Source of the DNA: Alisma plantago-aquatica
Taxonomy: Eukaryota > Streptophyta > Magnoliopsida > Alismatales > Alismataceae
Length of the DNA stretch: 64,000 nucleotides
Direction of reading: 5' to 3'
Assembly (NCBI GenBank): GCA_963693085.1
Contig: OY856413.1
Coordinates: 541,143,379-541,207,378, forward strand
In this document: piece after piece, positions 9,897 to 19,949 of the stretch
Layout: each line of letters begins with the position of its first letter
How positions within the stretch are numbered: the stretch's first letter is position 1
The notes under the pieces: model-generated
What the model saw: the letters and a program-made list of their open reading frames with translations, nothing else
Database searches by the model: none
What the model was told of the DNA's origin: nothing
Made by a program: the position numbers and the translations under genes

Positions 9897-10526
9897 ATGG
9901 AAGGCCAAAATGCACAAACCCATCCATTTCCTCCACCACCCTACCTCCAAGGCTATCCTAAGCCTTACACACCTCTACCACATCCATTGCCGCAACCTTC
10001 CCACCACTTCACTTTCCAACCTCAATTCCCTCCTCCACCACCCTACCACCAAGGCTATCCTAAGCCTTACACACTACCACCACCTCCATTTCCACAACAG
10101 TCCTACCAATTCACCTTCCAACCTCAATTCATTCTACCACCTCCATCACCACAACCCTCCCACCAATTCACCTTCCAACCTAAATGCCCTCCTCCACCTA
10201 AAGTCCAACGACCATCAACACCAATGACACCACCACAACTATCTCATGCTCCCCCTACTTCCCATGAGCAAATGGATATGATTGAGACCCCTCTCTTTGG
10301 TGCCTATGAAGACCCGTTCCTCAAGAGAGAGAAAACCTATGGCATGAGATTTTTTAGGGTCTTAAGGCTGATTAAGATCTATGATGATGATCCCCAAGGA
10401 GAGAGAATTGTAGAAAAAGACTTACGAAGCTCGCATGACCCTTGGGAGGAAGATCAATCAAGGAAAGCATTTGAGAGGATTTCTTATGATGGGGGTGCAA
10501 ACATTTTGTTTTTGGACCATGGTTGA
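9897..10526 (+). CDS. Proline-rich tandem-repeat protein of the LTR element
   Basis: A 209-aa frame starting MEGQNAQTHPFPPPP, about 170 bp after the primer site. The frame stays open upstream to 9759, but that extra 46-residue lead (hydrophobic, from T-rich DNA) looks like untranslated leader read as protein, so I place the start at the internal ATG. Residues 10-110 hold two full and one partial copy of a unit with PPPPYxQGYPKPYT and later FTFQPQF. The C-terminal half is charged (KREKTYGMRFF, IYDDDPQGERIVEKDL) and has no domain I recognise. No gag major homology region, CCHC knuckle, protease or polymerase motif is present. It could be a gag remnant with an expanded linker or an element-specific protein; I cannot assign a function. 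Confidence 0.6.
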   Translation: MEGQNAQTHPFPPPPYLQGYPKPYTPLPHPLPQPSHHFTFQPQFPPPPPYHQGYPKPYTLPPPPFPQQSYQFTFQPQFILPPPSPQPSHQFTFQPKCPPPPKVQRPSTPMTPPQLSHAPPTSHEQMDMIETPLFGAYEDPFLKREKTYGMRFFRVLRLIKIYDDDPQGERIVEKDLRSSHDPWEEDQSRKAFERISYDGGANILFLDHG

Positions 10527-10564
10527 TGGTGAAAGAACAACAAGCCTGGCTGAAGGCATGAAAC

Positions 10565-10588
10565 TTAGCGCTTGTGGGAGGCAACCCA
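10565..10588 (+). other. Conserved Athila/Tat-type 3' spacer motif
   Basis: The block carries TTAGCGCTTGTGGG followed by AGGCAACCCA. The core GGGAGGCAACCC is one I associate with the untranslated stretch between pol and the 3' LTR in Athila/Tat-group elements. Its place about 40 bp after the ORF supports the view that gag-pol was lost while 3' sequence was kept. It can fold as a GGG/CCC hairpin. Confidence 0.5.
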
Positions 10589-10834
10589 CATAGGTTTGGG
10601 AAATTTTGACCCAACCTTCACTTTTGGATACAATTGCATTGTTTTTAAACTTTCCAAGAACACACACACACACTTGTGTTTAATAGTTTTTGTCTAGTTT
10701 TAAGATGTGCAGGTGGTAACATTGTGAAATGAAGGAAATTCGAGTACAATTGAGAGAAGGATTCAAAGAAAAATCACTTTGGGTCAAGTTTTTAAGTGTT
10801 TGATGTTCCTCATTTTGAGAGTAGCAGCTACAGG

Positions 10835-11020
10835 GACCACCACGGCCGTGGCACATCAATACGACCGTGGTCATTTGCATGAAAAACACACCAAGTCCCT
10901 GGATTCAAAAGCAAAATTGAGAAAAGTTGCCAAAGGACTGCACCACAGTCGTGCCAGGCAGCATGGCCGTGCAACCTGAAGCCACCACGGCCGTTGTACG
11001 CAGCACGACCGTGGAACTGG
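10835..11020. repeat. CCACGGCCGTGG palindrome cluster, internal
   Basis: A second cluster of the LTR palindrome inside the element: an exact copy at 10840-10851, and near copies such as ACGACCGTGG (about 10861), CCACAGTCGTGC, GCATGGCCGTGC, CCACGGCCGTTG and GCACGACCGTGG up to about 11013. It lies in otherwise non-coding sequence. Confidence 0.83.
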
Positions 11021-11171
11021 CCAATTTCAGCCACCCAAGGCAGATTAGTGGGGCAGCTACTACGCTTATCCTCCACCATAGGAAGGAACACCGCCGGAGC
11101 CTCTAGAGAGCCATGATCGTCTACCCTATCATCCTAAACTCTAGGATCATTCTGAGGACAACATGATTCAA

Positions 11172-11184
11172 AAGTTTGGGGTGG
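11172..11184 (+). other. Internal polypurine-like motif, copy 1
   Basis: AAGTTTGGGGTGG preceded by GAGGACAACATGATTCA. The terminal purine tract at 12534-12546 has the same core and a very similar lead-in (GAGGACAAGTATGTTTC). Confidence 0.6.
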
Positions 11185-11923
11185 TAGGGCTGGTATGCCC
11201 TTGTTTCACTTTGCATTTCACCTGCCACATCCACTTTTGTTTTCTTGTTTTTGCTATCTACCTTAGTCATATTTACTACTTTTCATACCCGCATGCCATG
11301 TCGTTTACTTTCCTACCATTTTTTGCATAATTTAAAAAAAAATTGCTCTTTTTGCCATGCATTGCATATCATGTAGATTTTTGGTAATTCTTGCATGTTA
11401 TATCTAGTAGTTGCTTTTTTACTACTTTAAGTTCAATAATATAGAGTTTAGATGTGATTGAAGGCAACTTGGCACTATTTTGGCCAATTTTGCCCAAATT
11501 TGAGATTTCTTGCCTAAAAGTATGTTTTGACCCAATCTCTACTATTTTGAGTAAAAATGATGATCTTTGACAAATGCAAGTGAATTATCATTGTTTGTTG
11601 CTAAGTGGTATCAATGTTTGACTTTTTACATGTGCATCACCTCTCTTAGGATTGTGATTGAATTGGTTGAATTGTGAAATTGAGCAAGCTTTGAACGCTT
11701 AGTGTTTGTGGAATTACTTGTTTGATATATCAATTTCATTTTGTTCATTCATGTGGTGTGATATCTTGGATGAAGTGTTGGATTAATTCTCATGCAGGAT
11801 GTCTTATGTGTAAAATCATACCAATGACCCCTCTTTGACTCGATTCTTCTTCCATCATCTTCATACCCCTCCGCCTCATAAAAAGATTCCCTAGTGCACA
11901 TAATCAACCTTGGCCACCTACAA

Positions 11924-11936
11924 AAGTTTGGGGTGG
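11924..11936 (+). other. Internal polypurine-like motif, copy 2
   Basis: A third occurrence of the exact 13-mer AAGTTTGGGGTGG, here without the GAGGACA lead-in. Confidence 0.55.
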
Positions 11937-12533
11937 CCATATCTTCATCTCCCCGCTTCACTCTATCCACCATTTGCCCTATCTACACCAAGGGCAAGAA
12001 AGAAAAGAAAAGAAAAAAGAAAAGCAAAAACAAAATAAAAGGATGCTCCTGTTTAAGAGCATTCAAATAAAGAAAAGATGAGTGTGTAAAAACACTCCAA
12101 AAATCTTACCGCAACCCTTTCTTCCACTTTCATACCCATTGAGCTAGGAAACATCAAACTTAGCTCATTTTACCCTTTTCCGCAGCCACGTGGGTCATTT
12201 GGTGTGTTTGAGATATAAGATTGAATGCATGAATGTGAAACAACACTCCTAGTCATTCTTGATTAACGCCACCACGAAATGGTTTACCCGGAACTTAATG
12301 GAAGAAATATGGATAACTTGTGTATTCTATGCGCTATATTTGAAGTTCATATGCTTTGTGCTCTTTTCATGATTGGATTCTGAAAGAAGGAGAGGAGAGA
12401 GGTGAAATGCATGTACTTAGTCATCTTTGATCCCATTCAGCAACAATCGCCTTTTATATTGCATTTGTCATTTCTTTTTGTGAAAGACTGTAGAGAGATT
12501 GAGTTGGAGCATACTTGAGGACAAGTATGTTTC

Positions 12534-12546
12534 AAGTTTGGGGTGG
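12534..12546 (+). other. Polypurine tract before 3' LTR
   Basis: AAGTTTGGGGTGG ends directly at the 3' LTR start (TGATTCA), as required for priming of plus-strand DNA. Confidence 0.8.
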
Positions 12547-12866
12547 TGATTCAGACCTATTTTAGGGCTTAATCTTGTGTCATTTTGCATTTCAGCCACA
12601 TCTATACTTGTTAGATTACATGTTATTTCCCCCAATATGCTTATTTCTATCAAATGCACTTATGGAGGCTTTTTGCATGTTTTATAGGTACTTTGTCCAC
12701 TACTTGATGGCATGGAAAAAGGATGGTCCAATCCAGGGTTTCCTCAGGCTTGGAGGAGCCAAAAATGAGGCCAAAACCACTTCCAACCTACCCCAAGTGG
12801 TCAAAGAATGTTTTGAAGCAATACCCTCCATGGATGATCAAGTTCAAGGCTCAAATGCATGGGAGA

Positions 12867-13135
12867 GACACCACCACGACCGTGGTGAGCCCCCACGGCC
12901 GTGGTGGACATGCCCCAAGTACAAAAAATCAGTAAAACTCCCAGAAATCGATGAAAATGGCCAAAACGACTGTGGTGATCAACATGCCTGTGGCCATAGG
13001 TGTCCACCACGACCGTGGTGACCCCCCACGATTGTGGCCATCCATGCACACCTCTCTGTGATCTTCACATTTTAATTCCCATGACCGTGCCCATCCACCA
13101 CGGCCGTGGACTATCCTACCCACCACGGCCGTGCT
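12867..13135. repeat. CCACGGCCGTGG palindrome cluster, 3' LTR
   Basis: Matches the 5' LTR cluster. Exact copies occur at 12893-12904 and 13098-13109. One unit present in the 5' LTR (within 8055-8076) is missing, and another has decayed to CCACGATTGTGG. Confidence 0.87.
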
Positions 13136-13210
13136 ACTCACAGAATCCAGCCACTTTTCCACTACTTTCCCCATTTTACCCCTAACTTAACCTAGTGCTT
13201 CCCCCACACC

Positions 13211-13218
13211 TATATATA
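13211..13218 (+). promoter_or_regulatory. LTR TATA box, 3' LTR
   Basis: TATATATA in the same context as in the 5' LTR. It could drive transcription into flanking DNA to the right. Confidence 0.55.
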
Positions 13219-14750
13219 CCTAGGTGGCGGATGGGGCATGAGGTTGGCTACCTTCCACCACCTCCTAGCTCCCCAAATGGCCATCCACTCCATTCCACTC
13301 CATATCCACCTCAAATCTACCCCATTCCACCATTTTCACCACCAAATCACTAGTTTACACTAGTTCCTACCCATAATCCCCCTCATTTCTCACCCTTGCA
13401 CCTTGGAGGAGGGAGGAGGTCGACCTGCTGCTGCTGGAGAGAGGATTGACAACCACTACTTCGAGCTCCATGGCCACCTCCATCTTCTTCTCTTTTATTT
13501 TTGTATTTTCCATTTCTATGAGTAGCTAGGCCCCTTGGGTGGGCTGTTTGGGGGAAAATATGTTACTTTGATACCATGTTGGGGGAAAATGACATGTAAA
13601 CTTTGTAATTTCATTTGTTAATGATTATATTCTATTTCTATCTCATTCTCCATGGATTGCTCGTTGGTTTGTGTGTGAAATCACCTAGGAATTTAGGCAA
13701 ATTGCTTATATGTGTGAATTTTGGGATTTGCCCCTAGGTCCAATTCTTGGATCCCTAGGTTGCCTCCCATCTTCCTACATCTTAATCAATCTCCCTAAAC
13801 CTAAGTGAGAGATCTAAGTAGCTAGATTTGGTAATTCTAGTCAATTAGAATGGAGCCTTCTCAAGGCTAGAATGTGGGGGAATTGGGGTCCAAAACCCTA
13901 ATCTCACCTCCCCGTTACTACCATCGGCCCCTAATTGCCCTAGGAATGCCTAATCTAGAAACCTAGACTTTATTAGACTCTAATTGAATTGAACCTAATC
14001 CCTAACCCAATTGAGCCTCGTAAGGGTAGTAGGGGGTGTTAGGGACTAGTTCCCTTATACACAACCTAGCATATCCATGGCCAGTTAGTAGCTTAGGTTA
14101 ATTCATTAGACTCTAACTTGTTGTTTGGTTTGGATAATCTAAATGGAATCACAATGTTCACATATCACCCCCCAACTTAAGTGATAAGTTCATACCCCTA
14201 AACAACGCATACATCTCTTTACTGTTTAAAACCCTAGTTTTGTGCTTGCTTAGCTTAGTTAGCTTCTTGCCTTGTTGTTGCCTTGTTTATGCTAGTTTAG
14301 TTATTTAATTGCTCTTTTGCTTCTCTTGCTTGCCTTAGTGTAATTTGCCTTTTCATACCTTGCTTAATCCTTTCTTGCTTGTTTAGCCTTAATCTAGTCT
14401 AGGGTTAACGTAGATTTCATTCCCGCCTTTAATTGCTTTCTTGTTCATCCTTAGTTAACAATCAAAACAACCTTTAAAACCTTAACCCTAGTCTCCGCAG
14501 TAGGAACCTAGCTAAACTAACCTAGCTCTAGCGCCCCCTCTTTTCCCTGTGGATCGACCCTATACTTGCCGCTTACCTATACTACGACATGACCCTGTGC
14601 GCTTGTGGGTGTAGTGTTTTAGTAGACGTAGGTAGCTAGTTTAGGTTTATAAATTTCGAAAGCAAACCCCCATCCATCGTGCATTCCGACCTCGTGGGGC
14701 GCATCTATTCAATCGAGTAGTGTGTTAGCACCACTAGCAGAGACGCACCA

Positions 14751-14755
14751 CGTCA
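14751..14755. repeat. Target-site duplication, right copy
   Basis: CGTCA, identical to 7469-7473, confirming the element borders. Confidence 0.93.
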
Positions 14756-16999
14756 TTACAAAAAATGAGGAAAGTCAATGATGATAGGGGAGTGGATCTC
14801 AAGCTTGTACCACAGTGAGAAGAGTGTTGGTGTTGGAGTTGTGGAAGTGCTACCTTGTGTGATAGGATGAGTTACCTCATTGGTGTCATGGTTGGTGGAA
14901 TAACTGATGTTGCCATTTGGAACAATGTTTCTACTAGCACCAGGATGGGGGTCGACGTTGTCAAGGAAGGCAATACTAAGGGGTGACCTAGAGCTACTGA
15001 TGGTGTAGTCAATGATATTATTGTTGCTTCCAATGGCGACGGCCCTATTGAGACGAAAGCTATAGTTGGCCACAATGTTTTTTTTATTTGTGGTGGGAGT
15101 GTCTTACTATTGTATTGGTTGATAGTCGTGGAATCATTACTATTGGTAATATTGGCAACCTATTGTTAGTTGCATTTGGCAACCACAACTTTATTGGTGG
15201 TGGTGATGGAGGCTTCCTGCTACTACGGTTGGTGGTGATGTTGTTGGTGGTGATGGCAGCAATACAGGTTGTTGTGTGGCTACCCCTGGAGACGCTTAGT
15301 GTCACAGAACTGTTTGTTATCCTCCTCCTACCCCCACTAACTATAGAGTCAATGGAAGTAGGGTTTGGGCATCCATCCATAGAATGGCACACATATTTCA
15401 CATAGGCAATATATATGTAAAAGCAGTAACAACAAGAGATAACATGATATTAAACATGGATAAAAGCGATGTGTACCCCATTTCTATATCAATAATACCC
15501 ATTGGTGCTTCATTTTAGATCTTAGAGTCTTTAGTGTAGTGGATCATCATTTGGAAACTATAAATTTAATAAACAAAATATATCAATGTGAATGGATTGA
15601 GTATGCTATGAAAAACATGTAGCCATAGTTTAAGAGTAATATAAAAGTTGCTTGGCTAGAAACATCATAATAAGAAAGAAGTAGAAATCAGGAGAGAACA
15701 CTTAATGACATTATTTTAAACAAAGAAGGTTTTAGGTTACTTTATCCATTATATCAATCCTAGTCCTTTTGACTAACTTCTCATTGAAGAGTCTGTAAGG
15801 GTGCTCGAGATTGGATAACCCTTTTATATGTAAGGGACCTCAAGGCCATCTCCAAGGGTTAACCCTTATATAAACATGGTCCACCTTATCTTGACATCTC
15901 AAGTAAGATGCCCAACCTAGTGTCCTTATCCAAAAACTTCAGGAAGGTGCACCAGGATATATAATGTATTTCTCTATTTTATGTCTGAGGTTTTTCGATG
16001 TAGTATAATCAAACATGAAAGTAGTCATCATATGAACAATAGCTCAAACACTAGACAAGAATTCATATGAGCATACATACAAACAATCCAATATCATAGT
16101 AGGGTTAAGAGATTAAGTGTACCTTGCGAGTAGAGTACATGTTATGATTCTTGAGTAGGATCTAGAGGAGGCCCAAGAAAACATGGAACTATGATATAAA
16201 GAGATAAAACATAGAGTCTGAGATAACTAGGTTTGATAAGGTAAGCATCATATGAGTATTTGGATGTTCTCTTAGACCTAGGTTTTGATTAGCCCAAACA
16301 TAATTTCCAAAGATCCCAAGATACATGCATTATTCAACATAATCCAAGTATCAACATTAAGTTGTAGATCTAAGTAAACCATCAACATTACATTAGATAC
16401 AAGGTTCATGTCATCTTTTATTTGGAGCATCAATTTTATATTTCCATCAAGGTTTAATCACATTAGATCATGAATAGTCATACTAAACCAATTAGTATAC
16501 AAAGTAGGTCTTTTGAGACTTAAGGAGACAAACATGGCAAGTAAAAGGTCATGGTAGTCTAAGTCACATAGAATCTAAAGATTACTATTTTTAGGTCATA
16601 AATAGATTTCTAACCTTTATTGATCAATAATTTCACAAGATTGAAGATATAGTAGATAAAGTCCATAAAAGTCACAACATGTAGCATACAGTACATCATG
16701 AAGTCATCAATCAAGCTAAGCTGATCAAAGTAGATCCCTTGGTTCAAAAAGGTGCAAGAGTATATTGATTTAGAAATTTAATCATTGTATGATGATAAGT
16801 CAGGCCAAAACCTCGTATATATACAAGTAGCATCTAATAAACACCTAAAAGATCCATTTTAGAGTAAAATTAGTCATGATAAGTCAAGATGACATTAGGG
16901 TACAAATGGATGGGCTAGATCATTAAGTCATATCTTAAGTAAGCAAAAGTTACTTATTTGCAATGATATGGACCATATATCATTAGATATACAAGTATT
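14756..16999. other. Unclassified flank
   Basis: No gene supported. 14756-15405 continues the pre-insertion sequence interrupted at 7473 and is rich in GGTGGTGAT-like triplets, which leaves about 105 codons open on both strands; this is composition and not a convincing protein. From about 15410 to 17000 the sequence is AT-rich and non-coding and may be the far part of the gypsy LTR that ends at 18390. Confidence 0.35.
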
Positions 17000-18390
17000 T
17001 CATATTTTAGGTTTATTAATAAGAACAAGATCACAAACGCTTAATATTTACCAAAATAGGGATGAAACATGTAAATTTTGCAATTGATAGTTGTATCACT
17101 ATAAATGTGATGATTTGCTTATCAAAGTTGTATATAAAATCATAACATTTGGTGAAGATATGTAGGACATACAAGAGTTTGAATATAAATCCTTGATAAG
17201 GGTTTATTTTGTGTGGGGTGTATACTTTTTCTAGGCTAAGAAAGGTTTGTGTGGGGTTTGGCCATTCTTCATTCCTGGATCGGCTGGGACGACCCCTCTC
17301 CCACTCAAAGTTGAGGCTCGCAATCCTACTCTGCCCATTTGTCATTACATGTTCCAGTTAGCCAACATGAATTATTTCCTTATGAGCGGCTGTTGGTGTG
17401 AATCGAATTCAAACGGCCGTTGCCAACCGCTGCTTCAAGAAGCACTAGTCCAGGCATGACCTTTGACCCTCTTCTACACTTCATCTTGCTAGAGTTTAGT
17501 TCAAAGAACAAGAAGGGTCAGATCTCCCTTAGAAAGGGCCGATTGAGCAAGGTAAAAACTTGCACACTTGGATTCAACCTCTTCAACTCTACCGAGAGTC
17601 TAGGGTGAAGACACCACTTCTGGGCTATAGCGATAACCCATGCATAATGAGAAGGAGGAGGAGGAGATTGGAGCACAAGATAGGGCTTGGTGGTGATGGG
17701 AAACAAGGGTAAAACCAAGGCAAATGAGAAAGGAAGTGAAGGTGGGTTTGAATTGGTAAGAAACTAGGGTTGAGAGGCAGTTAGGTGGGGCATAGTTTCA
17801 TGTCCTCCAACCCCAAGTACAGAGGTAGAAGATGGTCTCTTGGTCGTCGGGTTGGGCCTCAATCTATAAAATCAACATCTAAAGGTCGTGATTTGGTTGT
17901 AGAAGAAACGAGGCTTGTGACTGGCTAGTTCAACAGGGGACGGATCGCCAAAGGAAAGTAGGAACTATTGGGCCATGCCCCGTATTTGTCCAAAATATGG
18001 ACCCATCTCAGTTTAAAATATCTATAATTTATCTTAAAACAAGGACAATGCAAAGAGGCATATCTTTCTCATCCTAGCTGAGAATTGAGCAAAGTTTGAT
18101 GCATTAGAAACGAGAGAGCGAGAGAGAGAGAGAGAGAGTCTACAACATGAGTAGCAGAATAGGTCAAAAGAGTTCACAAGGATATCATCAAAATTCAAGG
18201 GAAAGGTGATGATGTGTGATATGAAATAAAACTTGATCTTTATCACCATGAGTATGACCAAGGTGATACATGCATACTAGTTGGACCAATTGTGCATCAA
18301 AGCACATATATACATGAAATTTCCAGTGGAGAAAGGAAAAAGTTCAAAATTAGACGTCATATTGAAGGTATGAAGTTCCAATTTATCACA
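17000..18390 (-). repeat. LTR of a minus-strand Ty3/gypsy element (left limit unresolved)
   Basis: The right edge is firm: on the minus strand the LTR starts TGTGATAAATTGGAAC immediately after a GGGGAGGA purine tract. The other end was not located and may lie well left of 17000, because LTRs of this group are often several kilobases long. ORFs here (for example 17031-17345) show no known domain. Confidence 0.5.
18112..18138. repeat. GA-rich microsatellite
   Basis: Run of GA dinucleotides with one interruption (GAGAGAGCGAGAGAGAGA...), inside the gypsy LTR. Confidence 0.85.
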
Positions 18391-18402
18391 TCCTCCCCAT
18401 CT
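18391..18402 (-). other. Polypurine tract of gypsy element
   Basis: Minus strand reads GATGGGGAGGA immediately before the LTR. The upstream sequence TTTTGGGGACAAATTTCC resembles the 3' interior end of plant chromovirus-type elements. Confidence 0.55.
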
Positions 18403-19949
18403 TTAAAGGAAATTTGTCCCCAAAATTAAATAAATCCATAAATCAAGATTGCAATTTCATAATCCAAGTCACTTGGTTTCCTTCAGCATGAAGATATTTC
18501 AAAATAAAGAAATTGAGCATTGTGGTCAAGGTGAAGTCACACTGATCATCAAATTGGGGAGATGATTACATAAATCATAAATTTAGAGATATTATCCTAG
18601 AGATAACAAATTTGGAGATATCACATTTTAGGTCAAACAAATAGAGCTCTTAAATGAAGAGTACAACATGACTTTCAATCCCAAAATTTAGGGTTCTAGC
18701 TTTTTTATTGGTCTAGGTGGGGTTATACGTCCATGATAAAATTTTGTACTTCAACAATTTGAGACATACATCATATTTCAATATCATGGTTTCATCTTCA
18801 AGATCGATCGAAGGTTCCACCCTAGTCCACATGAAAGCTCACCCCCCTTAGTCATAAATTGAGTGAGTCAACATAATCATCATTTTAAATAATTGTGATT
18901 TGGGAATAATGAAAGTCATTAATCAAAAATCAAGGGTGATCTATAGATCCAAATAGGGTGATCATAAGAGTCAATCAATATTAATATCATTAATCAGTAT
19001 CCAATATTTCATACATCAATATCAATAGTTAAGTTTGGACATCAAATTCATAGGTCCAAACATTTTGAAGCTAGGGTTTAGGTTCCTACCTTAGACCTTA
19101 GGGTGATGATCCATATGTATACAACAATCGAGCAATAATTGAGCAACATTTCATGATATTAGTATCGAGTTCATTATCATGGTTGTCAAGGTTGGTGAAA
19201 CATGGATGATCTGGACCTAGATCCCTTTTAGGAACTTAATCGCAAGCTATAGTCAACATGATTGTATTTCAAGATCAACATCAAATTGAGATTCAAGATT
19301 GATAATCAATATCATTCACAATTCTAACCTATTAGAGACTTGGTGAAGAAATCAAAATCATGTGGAAGGGGTTACCTTCACAAACTCCAAATAATCAACA
19401 AGAAGAAAATTTAGATGCAGTCATAACAGGGGTGTGACCTAGATTACGGGAGTCATAAGTCAACTGGCACCCAATCTAGAAAATTAGTCCATATTAATCA
19501 TGAGTTATCAAGCATATCCAAATAGGGTGAGTATCAACTATCAAATATTATTTCATAACATCATGAGTTTAACATCAAGATCATTAATAGGGAAACCATA
19601 TTTCAAGATTTTGTGAGTTCAAGGTCATAATTACATTCCCTTCCTTACAAGATTGAAGTATGGGTAGATTTTGGTAATCCAGAAGTTAAATTGAGAACTG
19701 AAGAGTTTGAGCATAATATGGAAAGAGTTATATCCATGCCCATCATGTTTATTCACAATTGAGCTTACAAAGAGATATAGAAGTCAATAGTGAAGTGCCT
19801 CTTGTATCCAACTCATCTGTAAAGAGGCGAGATCACCTCCTTACTAAAATTCAAAGGAAATATAAAACATTCATCTTTTTCTAAAAATAATAGACAATGT
19901 GGGATGCTTGTATGATAATCTAAGTAAATAAGCATGATTTAGATACATG
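18403..19949 (-). pseudogene. Decayed 3' interior of Ty3/gypsy element
   Basis: The first 60 bases on the element strand still suggest the end of a gypsy polyprotein (FWGQISFKDGED), matching in style the ends at 23061 and 26718. Beyond about 18600 I can read no domain in any frame, and dense stops exclude a gene. The stretch contains many short repeats of CATCAAT/ATCAAGAT type and is otherwise featureless. Confidence 0.35.

Larger units (their letters stand above)
11021..12533 (+). other. Non-coding 3' interior of the LTR element
   Basis: No gene is seen in these 1.5 kb. There are two extra copies of the polypurine-like motif (listed separately), a purine-rich stretch at 11996-12045, and two small hairpins near 12046-12100 (TGCTCCTGTTTAAGAGCA and GAGTGTGTAAAAACACTC). 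The minus-strand frame at 11749-11973 shows no recognisable domain. Confidence 0.6.
7474..14750 (+). mobile_element. Complete non-autonomous LTR retrotransposon (LARD-like)
   Basis: A 7277-bp element with two long direct repeats (7474-9699, 12547-14750), flanked by an exact 5-bp duplication CGTCA. The LTRs start TGATTCA and end GCACCA. A primer site for tRNA-Asp follows the first LTR, and a purine tract AAGTTTGGGGTGG precedes the second. The 2847-bp interior lacks any gag, protease, RT, RNase H or integrase motif and carries one proline-rich ORF. The primer site, the LTR end (GGATCGACCCTATACTTGCC) and the interior motif GGGAGGCAACCC point to the Athila/Tat branch of Ty3/gypsy; this affiliation is inference. 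About a dozen differences in roughly 400 aligned LTR bases (near 3 percent) make it the youngest complete element here. Confidence 0.93.
12547..14750 (+). repeat. 3' LTR of the non-autonomous element
   Basis: 2204 bp, homologous end to end with 7474-9699. By eye it differs at roughly 3 percent of sites plus a 20-bp deletion of one palindrome unit around 13134. Several differences are C/T or G/A changes within the palindromes. Confidence 0.92.

Noticed and set aside
9897..10526. Host extensin or cell-wall proline-rich protein gene
   Set aside because: It sits between primer site and 3' LTR of a complete element and lacks the Ser-Pro4 motifs of extensins.
14756..15405. 105-codon frames open on both strands
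   Set aside because: The sequence is rich in GGT/GAT triplets, which leaves both strands without stops. No motif or repeat of a known protein is visible.
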